A DNA stretch of 64,000 bases from JAJRXR01 sp041987545 (GTDB lineage: Bacteria > Planctomycetota > Phycisphaerae > Phycisphaerales > UBA1924). The notes beneath the pieces were generated by a model. That model did not search any database. It was not told the origin of the DNA and worked only from the letters and a program-made list of their open reading frames with translations. The DNA lies in the NCBI GenBank assembly GCA_041987545.1, contig JBHIWH010000004.1, positions 248,001 to 312,000 on the forward strand, in the 5' to 3' direction. Of the stretch, positions 24,038-33,029 are shown piece by piece (position 1 is the stretch's first letter; each line of letters starts with the position of its first letter). A program made the translations under genes and the position numbers.

Positions 24038-26515
24038 ATGGCGCTGCAGTACGAGAAGCGGCTGCTCAGACATCTCCAGCACGAGGACTACGAGCCCAAG
24101 CCCGTCCAGGCCCTGGCCGAGGAACTCGGCATCGAGGACGTCGCGGACTTCGCCCGCGCGATCGACGAGCTGGCCGAGCGGGGCGTGGTCGCGATCGGCA
24201 AGGGCGACAAGGTCGCGCTGCCGGGGCTCGAGGACCGGGGCGAACTGGAGGGGATCTTCCGGGGGACGGCCAAGGGGTTCGGGTTCGTCCAGCCGGACAT
24301 CAAGACGCTGGACGGGGACATCTTCATCCCGCCCGACGCGACGGCCGGGGCGCTCTCGGGCGATCGGGTGAAGATCTCCTACGCCCGCGACCGGAAGCGC
24401 GAGAAGTGGACGGGCGGGTTCGAGAAGTCGTTCGCGGGCGAGGTCGTCGAGGTCCTGCAGCGAAAGCGGGCGCAGTTCACGGGCGAGGTGTACCGGCAGG
24501 GCGGGCAGTGGCTGGCGCACCCGGACGGCAAGGAGATCACGACGCCGATCGTGCTCCGCGACGCCGAGTCCAAGAACGTCAAGCCGGGCGACAAGGTCGC
24601 GATCGAGATCCTCGAGTACCCCGAGGGGGGGATGCTCGCCGAGGGCGTGATCGCCAAGGTGCTGGGCGAGGCGGGCGACCCGGACGTCGAGACGCAGGCG
24701 GCGATCGCGGCGTACTCGCTGCCGGAGCCCGACTCGTTCCCCGATGCCTGCGTCGAGCAGGCCCGCGAGGCGACGCGGGAGTTCGACCGGGCCGTCAAGG
24801 CGTGGGAGGCCGAGGGCCCGGCCGCGCTGGAGCTGCGCCGCGACCTCACCGACGAGTTCATCTGCACGATCGACCCGCCGGACGCGAAGGACTACGACGA
24901 CGCGATCAGCATCAAGAGGACTGACGGCGGGTGGGAGCTGGGGATCCACATCGCCGACGTCGCGACGTTCATCGGCCCCGGCTCGCCCCTGGACATCGAG
25001 GGCCACGAGCGGGGCAACTCTTGCTACCTGCCGCGGCTTGTCATCCCGATGCTGCCCGAGATCCTGAGCAACGGGATCTGCTCGCTGCAGGAGGGGGTGC
25101 CCCGGTTCGCGAAGACCGCGTTCATGAGCTACGACCGGAAGGGGAACCTGAAAGCCCAGGGCGTGTGCAGCTCGCTCATCAAGAGCCGCAAGCGGATGAC
25201 GTACCTGGAGGCCCAGGCGCTGATCGACGGCGACCTGGAGGAAGCCAAGAAGCACGCCAAGACCGACGCCAACTACACCGACGAGCTGGTCGCGACGGTC
25301 AAGGAGATGGACAACCTGGCCCGGGCGATCCGCGAGCGGCGCCGCAAGGCCGGGATGATCCACCTGGACCTGCCCGACGTGAATCTGATTTTCGACGAGG
25401 ACGGCCGGGTCATCGACGCCGAGCCCGAGGACGACGCGTTCACGCACACGATCATCGAGATGTTCATGGTCGAGGCGAACGAGGCGCTGGCGAGGCTGTT
25501 CGAGGAGATGGGCGTGCCCCTGCTGCGGCGGGTGCACCCGGAGCCGACGCCCGGCAGCGTGGACGACATGCGCAAGACCGCCCGGGTCGCGGGGTTCAAC
25601 ATCCCCAAGGACCCGTCGCGGGAGGAACTGCAGGTCCTGCTCGATTCGACGGCCGGCACGCCCAACGCCTGGCCCGTGCACATGGCGGTGCTCCGGACCC
25701 TGACCAAGGCCGAGTACTCGCCGGCGCTGATCGGGCACTACGCCCTGGCCAGCCCGGCGTACGCGCACTTCACGAGCCCGATCCGGCGATACCCGGACCT
25801 GACGGTTCACCGGGCGCTGGCCGAGTACCTGCGCCGGACCGACAACGGGCAGCAGGCGCCCAAGTCCGACGGCGCCAAGCGGAACCTGGGCAAGGAGCTG
25901 CGCGAGGCGCTGCCCAGCGAGCAGGACCTGATCGACGTCGGGCGGCACTGCTCGATGAAGGAGCAGAACGCCGAGGACGCCGAGCGGCAGCTGCGGCAGT
26001 TCCTGGTGCTCCAGCTCCTGGCCGAGCACATCGGCGAGGAGTTCAGCGGGATCGTGACGGGCGTCTCGCCCCGGGGCGTGTTCGTGCAGCTGGAGAAGTA
26101 CCTGGCCGACGGGCTGGTGCCCAAGGAGAGCCTGCCGGGCGACACGACGCGCGAGAACAAGCGTCCCAAGTGGGGCATCGACGATCGGACGGGGGCGCTG
26201 GTCGATGCGGTCAGCGGGCGCAGCTACAACATGGGCGACCGGGTGAAGGTCTTCGTCGCGCAGGTGGACCTGGCGCAGCGGAAGCTGGACCTGGCGATCG
26301 CCGACGCCGACTCGCGGGCGGCGGGCAAGGCCAAGGGCGTCGCGGGCCTCAAGCTCGGCGGCGACGGCGCGGGCGGCATGGGCAAGGCCGAGGGCGCGGG
26401 CTTCGGCTCGATGAAGACGCCCGGCGCCCAGCGCCGCTCACGCAAGAGCAAGTCACGCGACAAGGGCAAGAGCGACTACCGGAAGGACCGCAAGGGCAAG
26501 GGCAAGCGGCAGTAG
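24038..26515 (+). CDS. rnr: Ribonuclease R
   Basis: 825 aa, ATG at 24038 after GGAAAGG. Processive 3'-5' exoribonuclease that degrades structured RNA. Domains: winged-helix (about 1-65), cold-shock domains (about 65-230), RNB catalytic domain with IDPPDAKDYDDAI near residue 280 (the metal-binding aspartates), ATFIGPGSPLD, then EQNAEDAERQ and an S1 domain (GIVTGVSPRGVFVQLEKYLADGLV, about 670-760). The tail (about 770-825) is Lys/Arg/Gly/Ser-rich, an RNA-binding feature of RNase R. It follows the SDR gene on the same strand. Confidence 0.95.
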   Translation: MALQYEKRLLRHLQHEDYEPKPVQALAEELGIEDVADFARAIDELAERGVVAIGKGDKVALPGLEDRGELEGIFRGTAKGFGFVQPDIKTLDGDIFIPPDATAGALSGDRVKISYARDRKREKWTGGFEKSFAGEVVEVLQRKRAQFTGEVYRQGGQWLAHPDGKEITTPIVLRDAESKNVKPGDKVAIEILEYPEGGMLAEGVIAKVLGEAGDPDVETQAAIAAYSLPEPDSFPDACVEQAREATREFDRAVKAWEAEGPAALELRRDLTDEFICTIDPPDAKDYDDAISIKRTDGGWELGIHIADVATFIGPGSPLDIEGHERGNSCYLPRLVIPMLPEILSNGICSLQEGVPRFAKTAFMSYDRKGNLKAQGVCSSLIKSRKRMTYLEAQALIDGDLEEAKKHAKTDANYTDELVATVKEMDNLARAIRERRRKAGMIHLDLPDVNLIFDEDGRVIDAEPEDDAFTHTIIEMFMVEANEALARLFEEMGVPLLRRVHPEPTPGSVDDMRKTARVAGFNIPKDPSREELQVLLDSTAGTPNAWPVHMAVLRTLTKAEYSPALIGHYALASPAYAHFTSPIRRYPDLTVHRALAEYLRRTDNGQQAPKSDGAKRNLGKELREALPSEQDLIDVGRHCSMKEQNAEDAERQLRQFLVLQLLAEHIGEEFSGIVTGVSPRGVFVQLEKYLADGLVPKESLPGDTTRENKRPKWGIDDRTGALVDAVSGRSYNMGDRVKVFVAQVDLAQRKLDLAIADADSRAAGKAKGVAGLKLGGDGAGGMGKAEGAGFGSMKTPGAQRRSRKSKSRDKGKSDYRKDRKGKGKRQ

Positions 26516-26575
26516 CCCGCCCGCCCGTGCCCTCGCGGCCCGGGATCGACTTTTAGGCGATCGCCCCCGGGGCGT

Positions 26576-27409
26576 TCACGGGCAGCCCTCGCCGAACATC
26601 GTCAGGAACGCCTGCACGTCGGAGATGTTGAACACGCCGAGCGGTGCGGCGAGGTCCGCGTCCTCGTCCTGGGCGGCCCAGGCGGCGAGGAACGCGATCA
26701 CGTCGTTGATGTCCAGCTGGCCGAGGGGCATCGCGATGTCGGCGAACGAGCAGCCGAGCGGGAGCAGCTCGAGCGAGACGTCGGCCCAGGCGCGTGCGTG
26801 CTGGCCGATGGCGGCCTCGGTGTTCACGTGCGCCGAGGCCCGGACGAAGAAGAAGTAGTCCTCGTTGCCGAACGGCCCGTCGTGGTCGAGCAGGCCGCCG
26901 TTGTCCAGCACGACCTCGCCCTCGTTGGCCTCGACGCGCGCGAGCACGAACTCGCTGACTCCCTTGCGGAGGACGACCTCGATCAGGGCCGAGCCCCAGT
27001 CGCCCTCGAGGCTGGACAGTTCGGCGCCCGCGACGCCGCTGATCCGCCAGCGGATGGTCTCGCTCGTGCGGAACCAGGTCTGGCGGAAGGCGGTGGAGGT
27101 CGCGGAGATCATGCCGACGGGCGCGTCCCCCGCGATGACCTCGACGTCGGCATTGATGACATTCTCGCGGAGGTTGGTGTCCAGGTTGAACGGGAACTCC
27201 TCGCCGAAGGACGCGGCGCTGGCGCCACCGCCCGACGTTGAACTCCCGCCCCCGGCCCCGCCCCGTGAGCGAACACTCGGCGCCTGGTCGGGCGAAAGCT
27301 GGACGAACCTGCTGATGCTGAACTCGGCGTCGATCGGGACGGCCAACAGGGGCTGGGCGTGGGCGAGAGCGGCGGGCGCCACGAGGGCCACGAGAGCGGC
27401 GAATCGCAT
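26576..27409 (-). CDS. Secreted protein with C-terminal GC-type dockerin domain
   Basis: 277 aa. Signal peptide to about residue 18 (ALAHAQ). The middle (about 70-215) is beta-rich, with WRISGVAGAELSS and VNTEAAIGQHARAWADVSLEL. The last ~60 residues form two dockerin-like repeats framed by cysteines: LGCSFADIAMPLGQLDIND, then DLAAPLGVFNISDVQAFL, ending EGCP. This GC-type dockerin is a hallmark of Phycisphaerales; it is thought to mark extracellular proteins. The N-terminal part is of unknown function; it has a Gly/Ser-rich spacer at about 47-65. Convergent with rnr. Confidence 0.85.
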   Translation of the reverse strand: MRFAALVALVAPAALAHAQPLLAVPIDAEFSISRFVQLSPDQAPSVRSRGGAGGGSSTSGGGASAASFGEEFPFNLDTNLRENVINADVEVIAGDAPVGMISATSTAFRQTWFRTSETIRWRISGVAGAELSSLEGDWGSALIEVVLRKGVSEFVLARVEANEGEVVLDNGGLLDHDGPFGNEDYFFFVRASAHVNTEAAIGQHARAWADVSLELLPLGCSFADIAMPLGQLDINDVIAFLAAWAAQDEDADLAAPLGVFNISDVQAFLTMFGEGCP

Positions 27410-27527
27410 CGTCTGTTCCTTTCCGAGTTCTGGTTGTCCCCGCGATGCCGCCCAGGGGGTGGGCGGATGTTCCCCGCGCGGGGTCGCTCCGTTATCCGAG
27501 TATACCGCGCCCCCGGTTCCGGGCGCC

Positions 27528-28511
27528 TCACGTTTGATCGTCGAGAACGGCCCAGGGGAAGGAGGTCGGGATCAGTTCGGGCCTCCCCTGGAGCCAGCCC
27601 ACCAGCCACTCGAAGGCGTCCACCAGCCGCGGGCCCGGTCGGTTGAACATCGCCGAGCCGTCCACGAGCGCGACGCGGCCCGACTCGACCGCGGGCAGAT
27701 CCCTAAACCAGCTCTTCGCGCTCAGCCGCTCGGCCTCGGCGCGGGTCTGGGCCAGATCGAGCCCGCACGGGGCGATCACGAGCCACTCCGGGCTGGTCGC
27801 GGCGAAGACCTCGGGAGAGACGGCAATTGACTTGCCCGCCCGGCGTTGTGACTGCTGCAGCCCCGCGGCCGAGCCGGCGTCCTCGCCGGCGACCGTCTCG
27901 TTCAGCGGGTGGCGCCCCCCGGCGCGCTCGATCAGCTGCACCGTCCAGTGACCCGCGACGTAGATCGGATCGGTCCACTCCATGAACCCGACCACAGGCC
28001 CCTGCTCGTACGCGTTGACATGCTCCTGGGCGCGGAGCATCCGGTCAGAGAGCGCGACGGCGGCCCGCGAGGCCTCACGTTCGCGCCCGACCGCCCGCCC
28101 TACCCGCAGCATGTCGTCGAGCACGCCCTCGACCGTCTCCGGATTGAGCGAGACGATCTCGGGCGCCGAGTCGAGCGAGGCCGCGACGGCGCGGACGCTC
28201 TCCAGGTCGATCGAGCACACGTCGCACAGGTCCTGGGTGAGGATCACGTCGGGCGCCAGCTCAGCCAGGCCGGCGGCGTCAAGCTCGTACAGCGAGCAGC
28301 CCTCGGCCCGGGCGGCCCGGACCTGGGCGTCCACGTCCGCGGCGGGCGACTCGCCCGACCGGTCGTACGACGTCCGCTGGGCGGTGAGCACGGGCAGACG
28401 GGCCAGATCAGGGGGGAAATCGCACTCGTGGGAGCGTCCCACGAGCAGGTCGGCGGCTCCGACGGCGGCGACGATCTCGGTCGCCGAGGGCAGCAGGCTC
28501 ACGACTCGCAC
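27528..28511 (-). CDS. BtuF/FepB-type substrate-binding protein
   Basis: 327 aa from a GTG at 28511 with GGGAG 8 nt upstream. Class III periplasmic-binding fold: VSLLPSATEIVAAVGAADLLVGRSHECDFP at the start, DVILTQDLCDVC, FMEWTDPIYVAGHWTVQLIERAGG in the second lobe and SPEWLVIAPCGLDL. Most similar to cobalamin/iron-complex binding proteins of planctomycetes and deinococci. No signal peptide is seen, which is odd for a periplasmic receptor; the start is well supported, so a cytoplasmic location or unusual export is possible. Divergent from the secretin gene. Confidence 0.8.
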   Translation of the reverse strand: MRVVSLLPSATEIVAAVGAADLLVGRSHECDFPPDLARLPVLTAQRTSYDRSGESPAADVDAQVRAARAEGCSLYELDAAGLAELAPDVILTQDLCDVCSIDLESVRAVAASLDSAPEIVSLNPETVEGVLDDMLRVGRAVGREREASRAAVALSDRMLRAQEHVNAYEQGPVVGFMEWTDPIYVAGHWTVQLIERAGGRHPLNETVAGEDAGSAAGLQQSQRRAGKSIAVSPEVFAATSPEWLVIAPCGLDLAQTRAEAERLSAKSWFRDLPAVESGRVALVDGSAMFNRPGPRLVDAFEWLVGWLQGRPELIPTSFPWAVLDDQT

Positions 28512-28640
28512 AGGCAAGGCTCCCGGATCGGCTCGTTTCTCGGGCGCGGCGGCCCCGACTCGGTACGATACGCCGAGGCGACGGACCGCCCCCGCCCGGG
28601 GCTCGACCCGGGTCCGCGGCTCAAGGAGGGCACGCGCGTG

Positions 28641-31193
28641 ATGACTCAGATGAACAAGACGGTGTCGGGGTGCGCGCGTGCGGGCGTGGTCGCGGCGATG
28701 CTCATCGCCTGCGGGCAGGCATATGCACAGGCCAACGTGGAGCGCCGGACCGTCCCCGGGCGGCCCAGCGTGCAGCCGGCGGTGGACCTGTCCGACCGGG
28801 CCGAGGACCGCCCCGGGGCGCAGGACGCCCAGCCGGAGGACGAGGGGCCGGCGCCCCGGCTGGTCGCGGGCGAGGAGACGGTCTCGCTGGCCGCCTTCGC
28901 CGAGCCGATCGAGCTGGAGACGCTGGTCAACCTCGTCGCCGAGACGCTGCAGATCAACATCGTGGTCAAGGGCTCGTCGCTGGCGGGGTCGGTGATGTTC
29001 AACGCGCCCGTCGAGGTGCGCAAGGACGAGCTGCTCTTCCTGCTGGACTCGCTGCTGGAGCAGTGGGACTACACGATCACGATGACGGACTTCGGGCTGT
29101 ACACGATCGTGCCGATCGGGGAGACCAAGAGCCGCATCGGGTCCACGACGCGGATCATCCCGACGCCCAACGTCAAGCCGACGCTGCTGCAGAACGCGGT
29201 CAACACCGTCGGCGGGAACCTGACGCAGGTGAACTACCTGGACGAGCTGGGCGTGATCGTCGCGACGGCGGCGCCGATGCAGCTCAACCGGCTCGAGGAT
29301 CTCATCGACGAGCTGCTGCGGCTGTACCGCGAGATGGTGTACGCCCGGATCGAGCTGGACTTCATCGCCGCCCCCGTCGCCAAGGAGCGGGCGATCGGGC
29401 TCGTGGGCTCGTCGAGCTCGGGCGGGGGGCTGGCGGGCCAGCTGCGTCAGGTGAACCAGCAGCCCGGGCAGCCGCAGGTCCCCGGGATCGCCGGCCCGTC
29501 GATCGACAACCTGGGCGACCGCCTGACGATCGACTTCCAGGGCAACGCGCTGATCTTCCGGGGCACGCCCGAGGAGCTCGAGCAGGTCCAGAAGATCATC
29601 GACGTGATCGACGTGCCCAACACGCTCACGCCCCGCGAGTACTACGCGGGCTCGGCCGCCCTGCAGATCGCCGACATCGCCTCCCAGCGCGGCCTGGGCG
29701 AGGTCAAGGTCCTCGAGTCGACCAGCAATCAGAACGACCCGTTCAACTTCCAGCGGGCCCAGCAGAACGCTATCCAGAGCCAGTTCGGCGGCGCCTCGGA
29801 CGCGCCCCTCGGCGGGCCCGTGATGGTCGTCGATCCGCAGCGGCAGTCGATCATCTACTACGGCACCGAGGCCCAGCACGAGCAGCTTGCCGACCTCATG
29901 GAAGAACTCCGCACCGAGGACGACCGGATCGTGATCCGGGAGTACAAGCTGCACCACGCCGACTCGGAGGCGGTCGCCGACCTGATCACGGGCCTGGTGA
30001 CCGGGCAGAGCGCGTCGGGCGACGCGCCACTGCTGCCCACGGGCCAGGGCGGCGTGTCGCCGCAGGTCGTGTTCCAGGGCGGGTTCGGCGGCGCGGGCGA
30101 CGACGAGATCGGCGCGTTCGACCCGAACAAGGTCTTCGTCATCGCCGACGTGGACAACAACCAGGTCGTCGTCAAGGCGCCCCTGAAGCAGCAGGACGAG
30201 TTCGGGCGCCTGATCGAGCGGCTCGACCTCAAGCGGCCCCAGGTGTACATCGAGGCGCTGATCGTCTCGGTGAGCGACAACCGCGACTTCCGCCTGGCCG
30301 TCGAGACGCAGATCCTGGCCGGGCAGTTCGGGCTCCAGACCAACAACGGGCTGAGCACGGCGGGCAACACCTTCCAGAACTCGCGGAGCGTCGCGACCGG
30401 GCTTGCGGGCCTCACGACGGCGCTGATCAAGAGCCAGTACGTCCCGTTCATCCTCAACGCGATCCAGACCGACACGGACTCGCGGATCCTGTCGAGCCCG
30501 TCGCTGCTGGTCAACGACAACGAGGAGGCGCGGATCGTCAGCGTGGACCAGCAGCCGACGACGTCGTCGAGCCAGGGCGACGCGACGACGATCACCAGCT
30601 TCCAGGGCTTCGAGGACGCGGGCACGACGCTCGAGGTCACGCCCTCGATCTCCGAGGGCGGGTTCCTGCGTCTGGACTACGTCGTCGAGCTGTCAAACTT
30701 CACCGGCCAGGGCGCCAACGGCATCCCCGCGCCCAGGCAGGAGCGGACCGTCGAGGGCCAGGTCACCATCCCGTCGGACGCGACGATCGTCGTGGGCGGC
30801 ATCCGCGTGGACGACACGCGGGACACGGTCATCAAGGTGCCCCTGCTGGGCGACATCCCGCTGATCAAGCACGCGTTCCGCGACAACCGGAAGGTCAAGA
30901 ACAGCTCGACGCTGTACGTCTTCATCACCCCCCGGATCATGACCGACCCCAACTTCTACGACATCAAGCTGTACACGCGGGGCCCGCAGGCGGAGATGGG
31001 CGTCGAGCAGAACATCCCCGACCTGCACCCGTTGCAGATCGAGCTGGCGCCGTCCTGGGAGTCGCCCTCGGCGGCGCCCGTGCGGCAGCTGCCCCGGCGC
31101 ACCGACGCCGAGCCGGGCGCGGACGCCGCCCGGGACGACGGGGACGACGAGCCGGAGGGGCAGGTCCCGCCGGTGGAGCTGATCGAGGACTGA
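28641..31193 (+). CDS. Secretin of a type II secretion or type IV pilus system (GspD/PilQ-like)
   Basis: 850 aa from ATG at 28641 (a GTG one codon earlier fits the AAGGAGG site equally well). Signal peptide to about residue 30 (AYAQA). N-domains (about 95-420) include EPIELETLVNLVAETLQ and repeated KH-like modules (VREYKLHHADSEAVADLITGLV style). The C-terminal secretin channel domain (about 530-780) has RPQVYIEALIVSV, RILSSPSLLVNDNEEARI, GTTLEVTPSISEGGFLRLD and VPLLGDIPLIKHAFR, the gate and membrane strands. The acidic tail is not conserved. The GspE-type ATPase gene follows 23 nt downstream; no other system genes are in the window. Confidence 0.93.
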   Translation: MTQMNKTVSGCARAGVVAAMLIACGQAYAQANVERRTVPGRPSVQPAVDLSDRAEDRPGAQDAQPEDEGPAPRLVAGEETVSLAAFAEPIELETLVNLVAETLQINIVVKGSSLAGSVMFNAPVEVRKDELLFLLDSLLEQWDYTITMTDFGLYTIVPIGETKSRIGSTTRIIPTPNVKPTLLQNAVNTVGGNLTQVNYLDELGVIVATAAPMQLNRLEDLIDELLRLYREMVYARIELDFIAAPVAKERAIGLVGSSSSGGGLAGQLRQVNQQPGQPQVPGIAGPSIDNLGDRLTIDFQGNALIFRGTPEELEQVQKIIDVIDVPNTLTPREYYAGSAALQIADIASQRGLGEVKVLESTSNQNDPFNFQRAQQNAIQSQFGGASDAPLGGPVMVVDPQRQSIIYYGTEAQHEQLADLMEELRTEDDRIVIREYKLHHADSEAVADLITGLVTGQSASGDAPLLPTGQGGVSPQVVFQGGFGGAGDDEIGAFDPNKVFVIADVDNNQVVVKAPLKQQDEFGRLIERLDLKRPQVYIEALIVSVSDNRDFRLAVETQILAGQFGLQTNNGLSTAGNTFQNSRSVATGLAGLTTALIKSQYVPFILNAIQTDTDSRILSSPSLLVNDNEEARIVSVDQQPTTSSSQGDATTITSFQGFEDAGTTLEVTPSISEGGFLRLDYVVELSNFTGQGANGIPAPRQERTVEGQVTIPSDATIVVGGIRVDDTRDTVIKVPLLGDIPLIKHAFRDNRKVKNSSTLYVFITPRIMTDPNFYDIKLYTRGPQAEMGVEQNIPDLHPLQIELAPSWESPSAAPVRQLPRRTDAEPGADAARDDGDDEPEGQVPPVELIED

Positions 31194-31216
31194 GCGGCCG
31201 GGACGAGAGGACCGAG

Positions 31217-32953
31217 ATGGCGCGCGGCGGACGGAGCGACAAGCGCGGGAACGGCCGAGCCCGGAACGGGCGGGGCGATCTCGCGCGCCGCGAGGAGCCG
31301 CGGGGCGTGGCGCCGCTGGTCCGCGACGAGTGGAACCGCGTCGCCGAGAGCTTCGGGTCGCTCTCGGTCGGGCCCGAGCAGCTGCGTCACTTCGCCCGCG
31401 TCGAGGGCTCGGACGACGAGCCCTGGGACGTGATGCTCCAGGCCCTGGCGATGGACGAGGTCCAGGCGCTGGGCAAGCTGGCCGAGCGGGCCGGGCTGGA
31501 GTTCGTCAACGAGCCGCGGCTGGACGAGTCGGCCAGCCGCTTCTACGAGCGCGTCCCGCCCGAGATGGCGCGGACGCAGTCGGTCGCGGGCGTCTCGTCG
31601 AGCCACGGGATCATGACGGTCGCGACGAGCCAGCCGATGCAGCCGAGCGTCTTCACGATGCTCGAGGACATCCTGGACGGGCCCATCCGCCTCGTGCTCA
31701 CGCCGCGGGCGGCGGTCGCCAACCTGATCAACCGCGGCTACGAGCAGCGGGGCGATCTTGTCACCGAGATCATCGAGGACATCCCCCTCGACGAGTCGGC
31801 GATCGAGACCGCCGCGGGGTCCATCAGCCAGTCCACCGATCTCCTGGCCCAGGCGCGGCAGACTCCCGTCATCCGCCTCGTAAACATGATCCTGTTCGAG
31901 GCGCTGCGTCGGCGTGCCAGCGACATCCACGTGCACCCCATGGAGGAGCGGCTGGTCATCCGCCTCCGCGTCGATGGCATGCTCGTGGACGCGTTCACGC
32001 CGCCCCTGTCGCTGGCCGCGGCCATCAGCTCCCGCCTGAAGGTCATGACCGAGCTTGATATCGCCAACCGCCACTCGCCCCAGGACGGGCAGACGACGGT
32101 GCGCATCGGGCCCAAGAAGGTGGACATCCGCCTGAGCGTGATCCCGACGATCCACGGCGAGCGGATCGTGCTCCGCCTGCTGGACCAGAGCCAGACGCAG
32201 CTGGACCTGGACGCCGTCGGCATGTCCAAGAAGCTCCAGGGCCAGCTGATGGACATGGTCGATCGGCCCAACGGCATGCTGCTGGTCACGGGGCCGACGG
32301 GGTCGGGCAAGACGACGACGCTGTACGCGGCCCTCGGGCGGATCGACCGGGCGACAAGAAACGTCATGACCATCGAGGACCCGGTCGAGTACCGGCTCGA
32401 GGGCATCAGCCAGATGCAGGTCAACCCGAAGCGGGACGTGACGTTCGCCACGGGCCTGCGGGCGTTGCTTCGCCAGGACCCGGACGTGATCCTGGTCGGC
32501 GAGGTCCGCGACCACGAGACGGCGCAGCTGGCGGTGCAGGCCTCGCTCACGGGCCACCTCGTGCTCGCGACGCTGCACACCAACGACGCGCCCAGCGCGA
32601 TCCCGCGCCTCTTGGACATCGGCGTCGAGCCGTTCCTGGTGACCAGCTCCCTGCTGGGCGTGCTGGCCCAGCGGCTGATGCGGCGTCTATGCGACGACTG
32701 CAACGGCATGGGCGACGTCGGCGGCGAGCGGTGCGAGAACTGCTTCGGCGTCGGCTACCGCGGGCGTCTGGCCGTCCACGAGCTGATGGTGATGAACGAC
32801 GAGCTCCGGCGGCTGACGGCCCAGCGAGCCGACGGCGTGAGCCTGTACGAGGCCGCGGTGGACGCGGGGTTCCAGCCCATGCGCATCGACGCGGAGGCGA
32901 AGATCGGCCGGGGCCTGACCGACGAGGCCGAGGCGTTCCGGGTGCTGCACTAG
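31217..32953 (+). CDS. GspE/PilB-type secretion ATPase
   Basis: 578 aa, ATG at 31217 with GAGG 7 nt upstream. Cytoplasmic hexameric ATPase that powers pseudopilus or pilus assembly. N-terminal adaptor domain (about 60-165), then Walker A GPTGSGKTTTLYAAL (about 358-372), Asp box and Walker B VILVGEVRDHETA, His box LATLHTNDAPSA. Near the C-terminus is a four-cysteine zinc lobe (CDDCNG ... CENCFGVGY, about 493-515) found in GspE and PilB. It follows the secretin gene on the same strand. Whether it is type II secretion or type IV pilus cannot be decided without the rest of the operon. Confidence 0.95.
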   Translation: MARGGRSDKRGNGRARNGRGDLARREEPRGVAPLVRDEWNRVAESFGSLSVGPEQLRHFARVEGSDDEPWDVMLQALAMDEVQALGKLAERAGLEFVNEPRLDESASRFYERVPPEMARTQSVAGVSSSHGIMTVATSQPMQPSVFTMLEDILDGPIRLVLTPRAAVANLINRGYEQRGDLVTEIIEDIPLDESAIETAAGSISQSTDLLAQARQTPVIRLVNMILFEALRRRASDIHVHPMEERLVIRLRVDGMLVDAFTPPLSLAAAISSRLKVMTELDIANRHSPQDGQTTVRIGPKKVDIRLSVIPTIHGERIVLRLLDQSQTQLDLDAVGMSKKLQGQLMDMVDRPNGMLLVTGPTGSGKTTTLYAALGRIDRATRNVMTIEDPVEYRLEGISQMQVNPKRDVTFATGLRALLRQDPDVILVGEVRDHETAQLAVQASLTGHLVLATLHTNDAPSAIPRLLDIGVEPFLVTSSLLGVLAQRLMRRLCDDCNGMGDVGGERCENCFGVGYRGRLAVHELMVMNDELRRLTAQRADGVSLYEAAVDAGFQPMRIDAEAKIGRGLTDEAEAFRVLH

Positions 32954-33029
32954 CGACGGCGGGATCAACGCGGAGCGGGTACGCTCGGGGGCGCGGCGCG
33001 GACTTCGTGCGCCGTTCGACGAGCGCCCC

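Noticed and set aside
22067..26029. Minus-strand open frame of 1320 aa
   Set aside because: Only the last 271 codons (ABC ATPase) look like protein. The rest is an antisense shadow of the SDR and RNase R genes.
28512..28640. Cobalamin riboswitch upstream of the BtuF-like gene
   Set aside because: Only 129 nt separate the divergent genes, too short for a B12 riboswitch with its expression platform, and no B12 box was seen.
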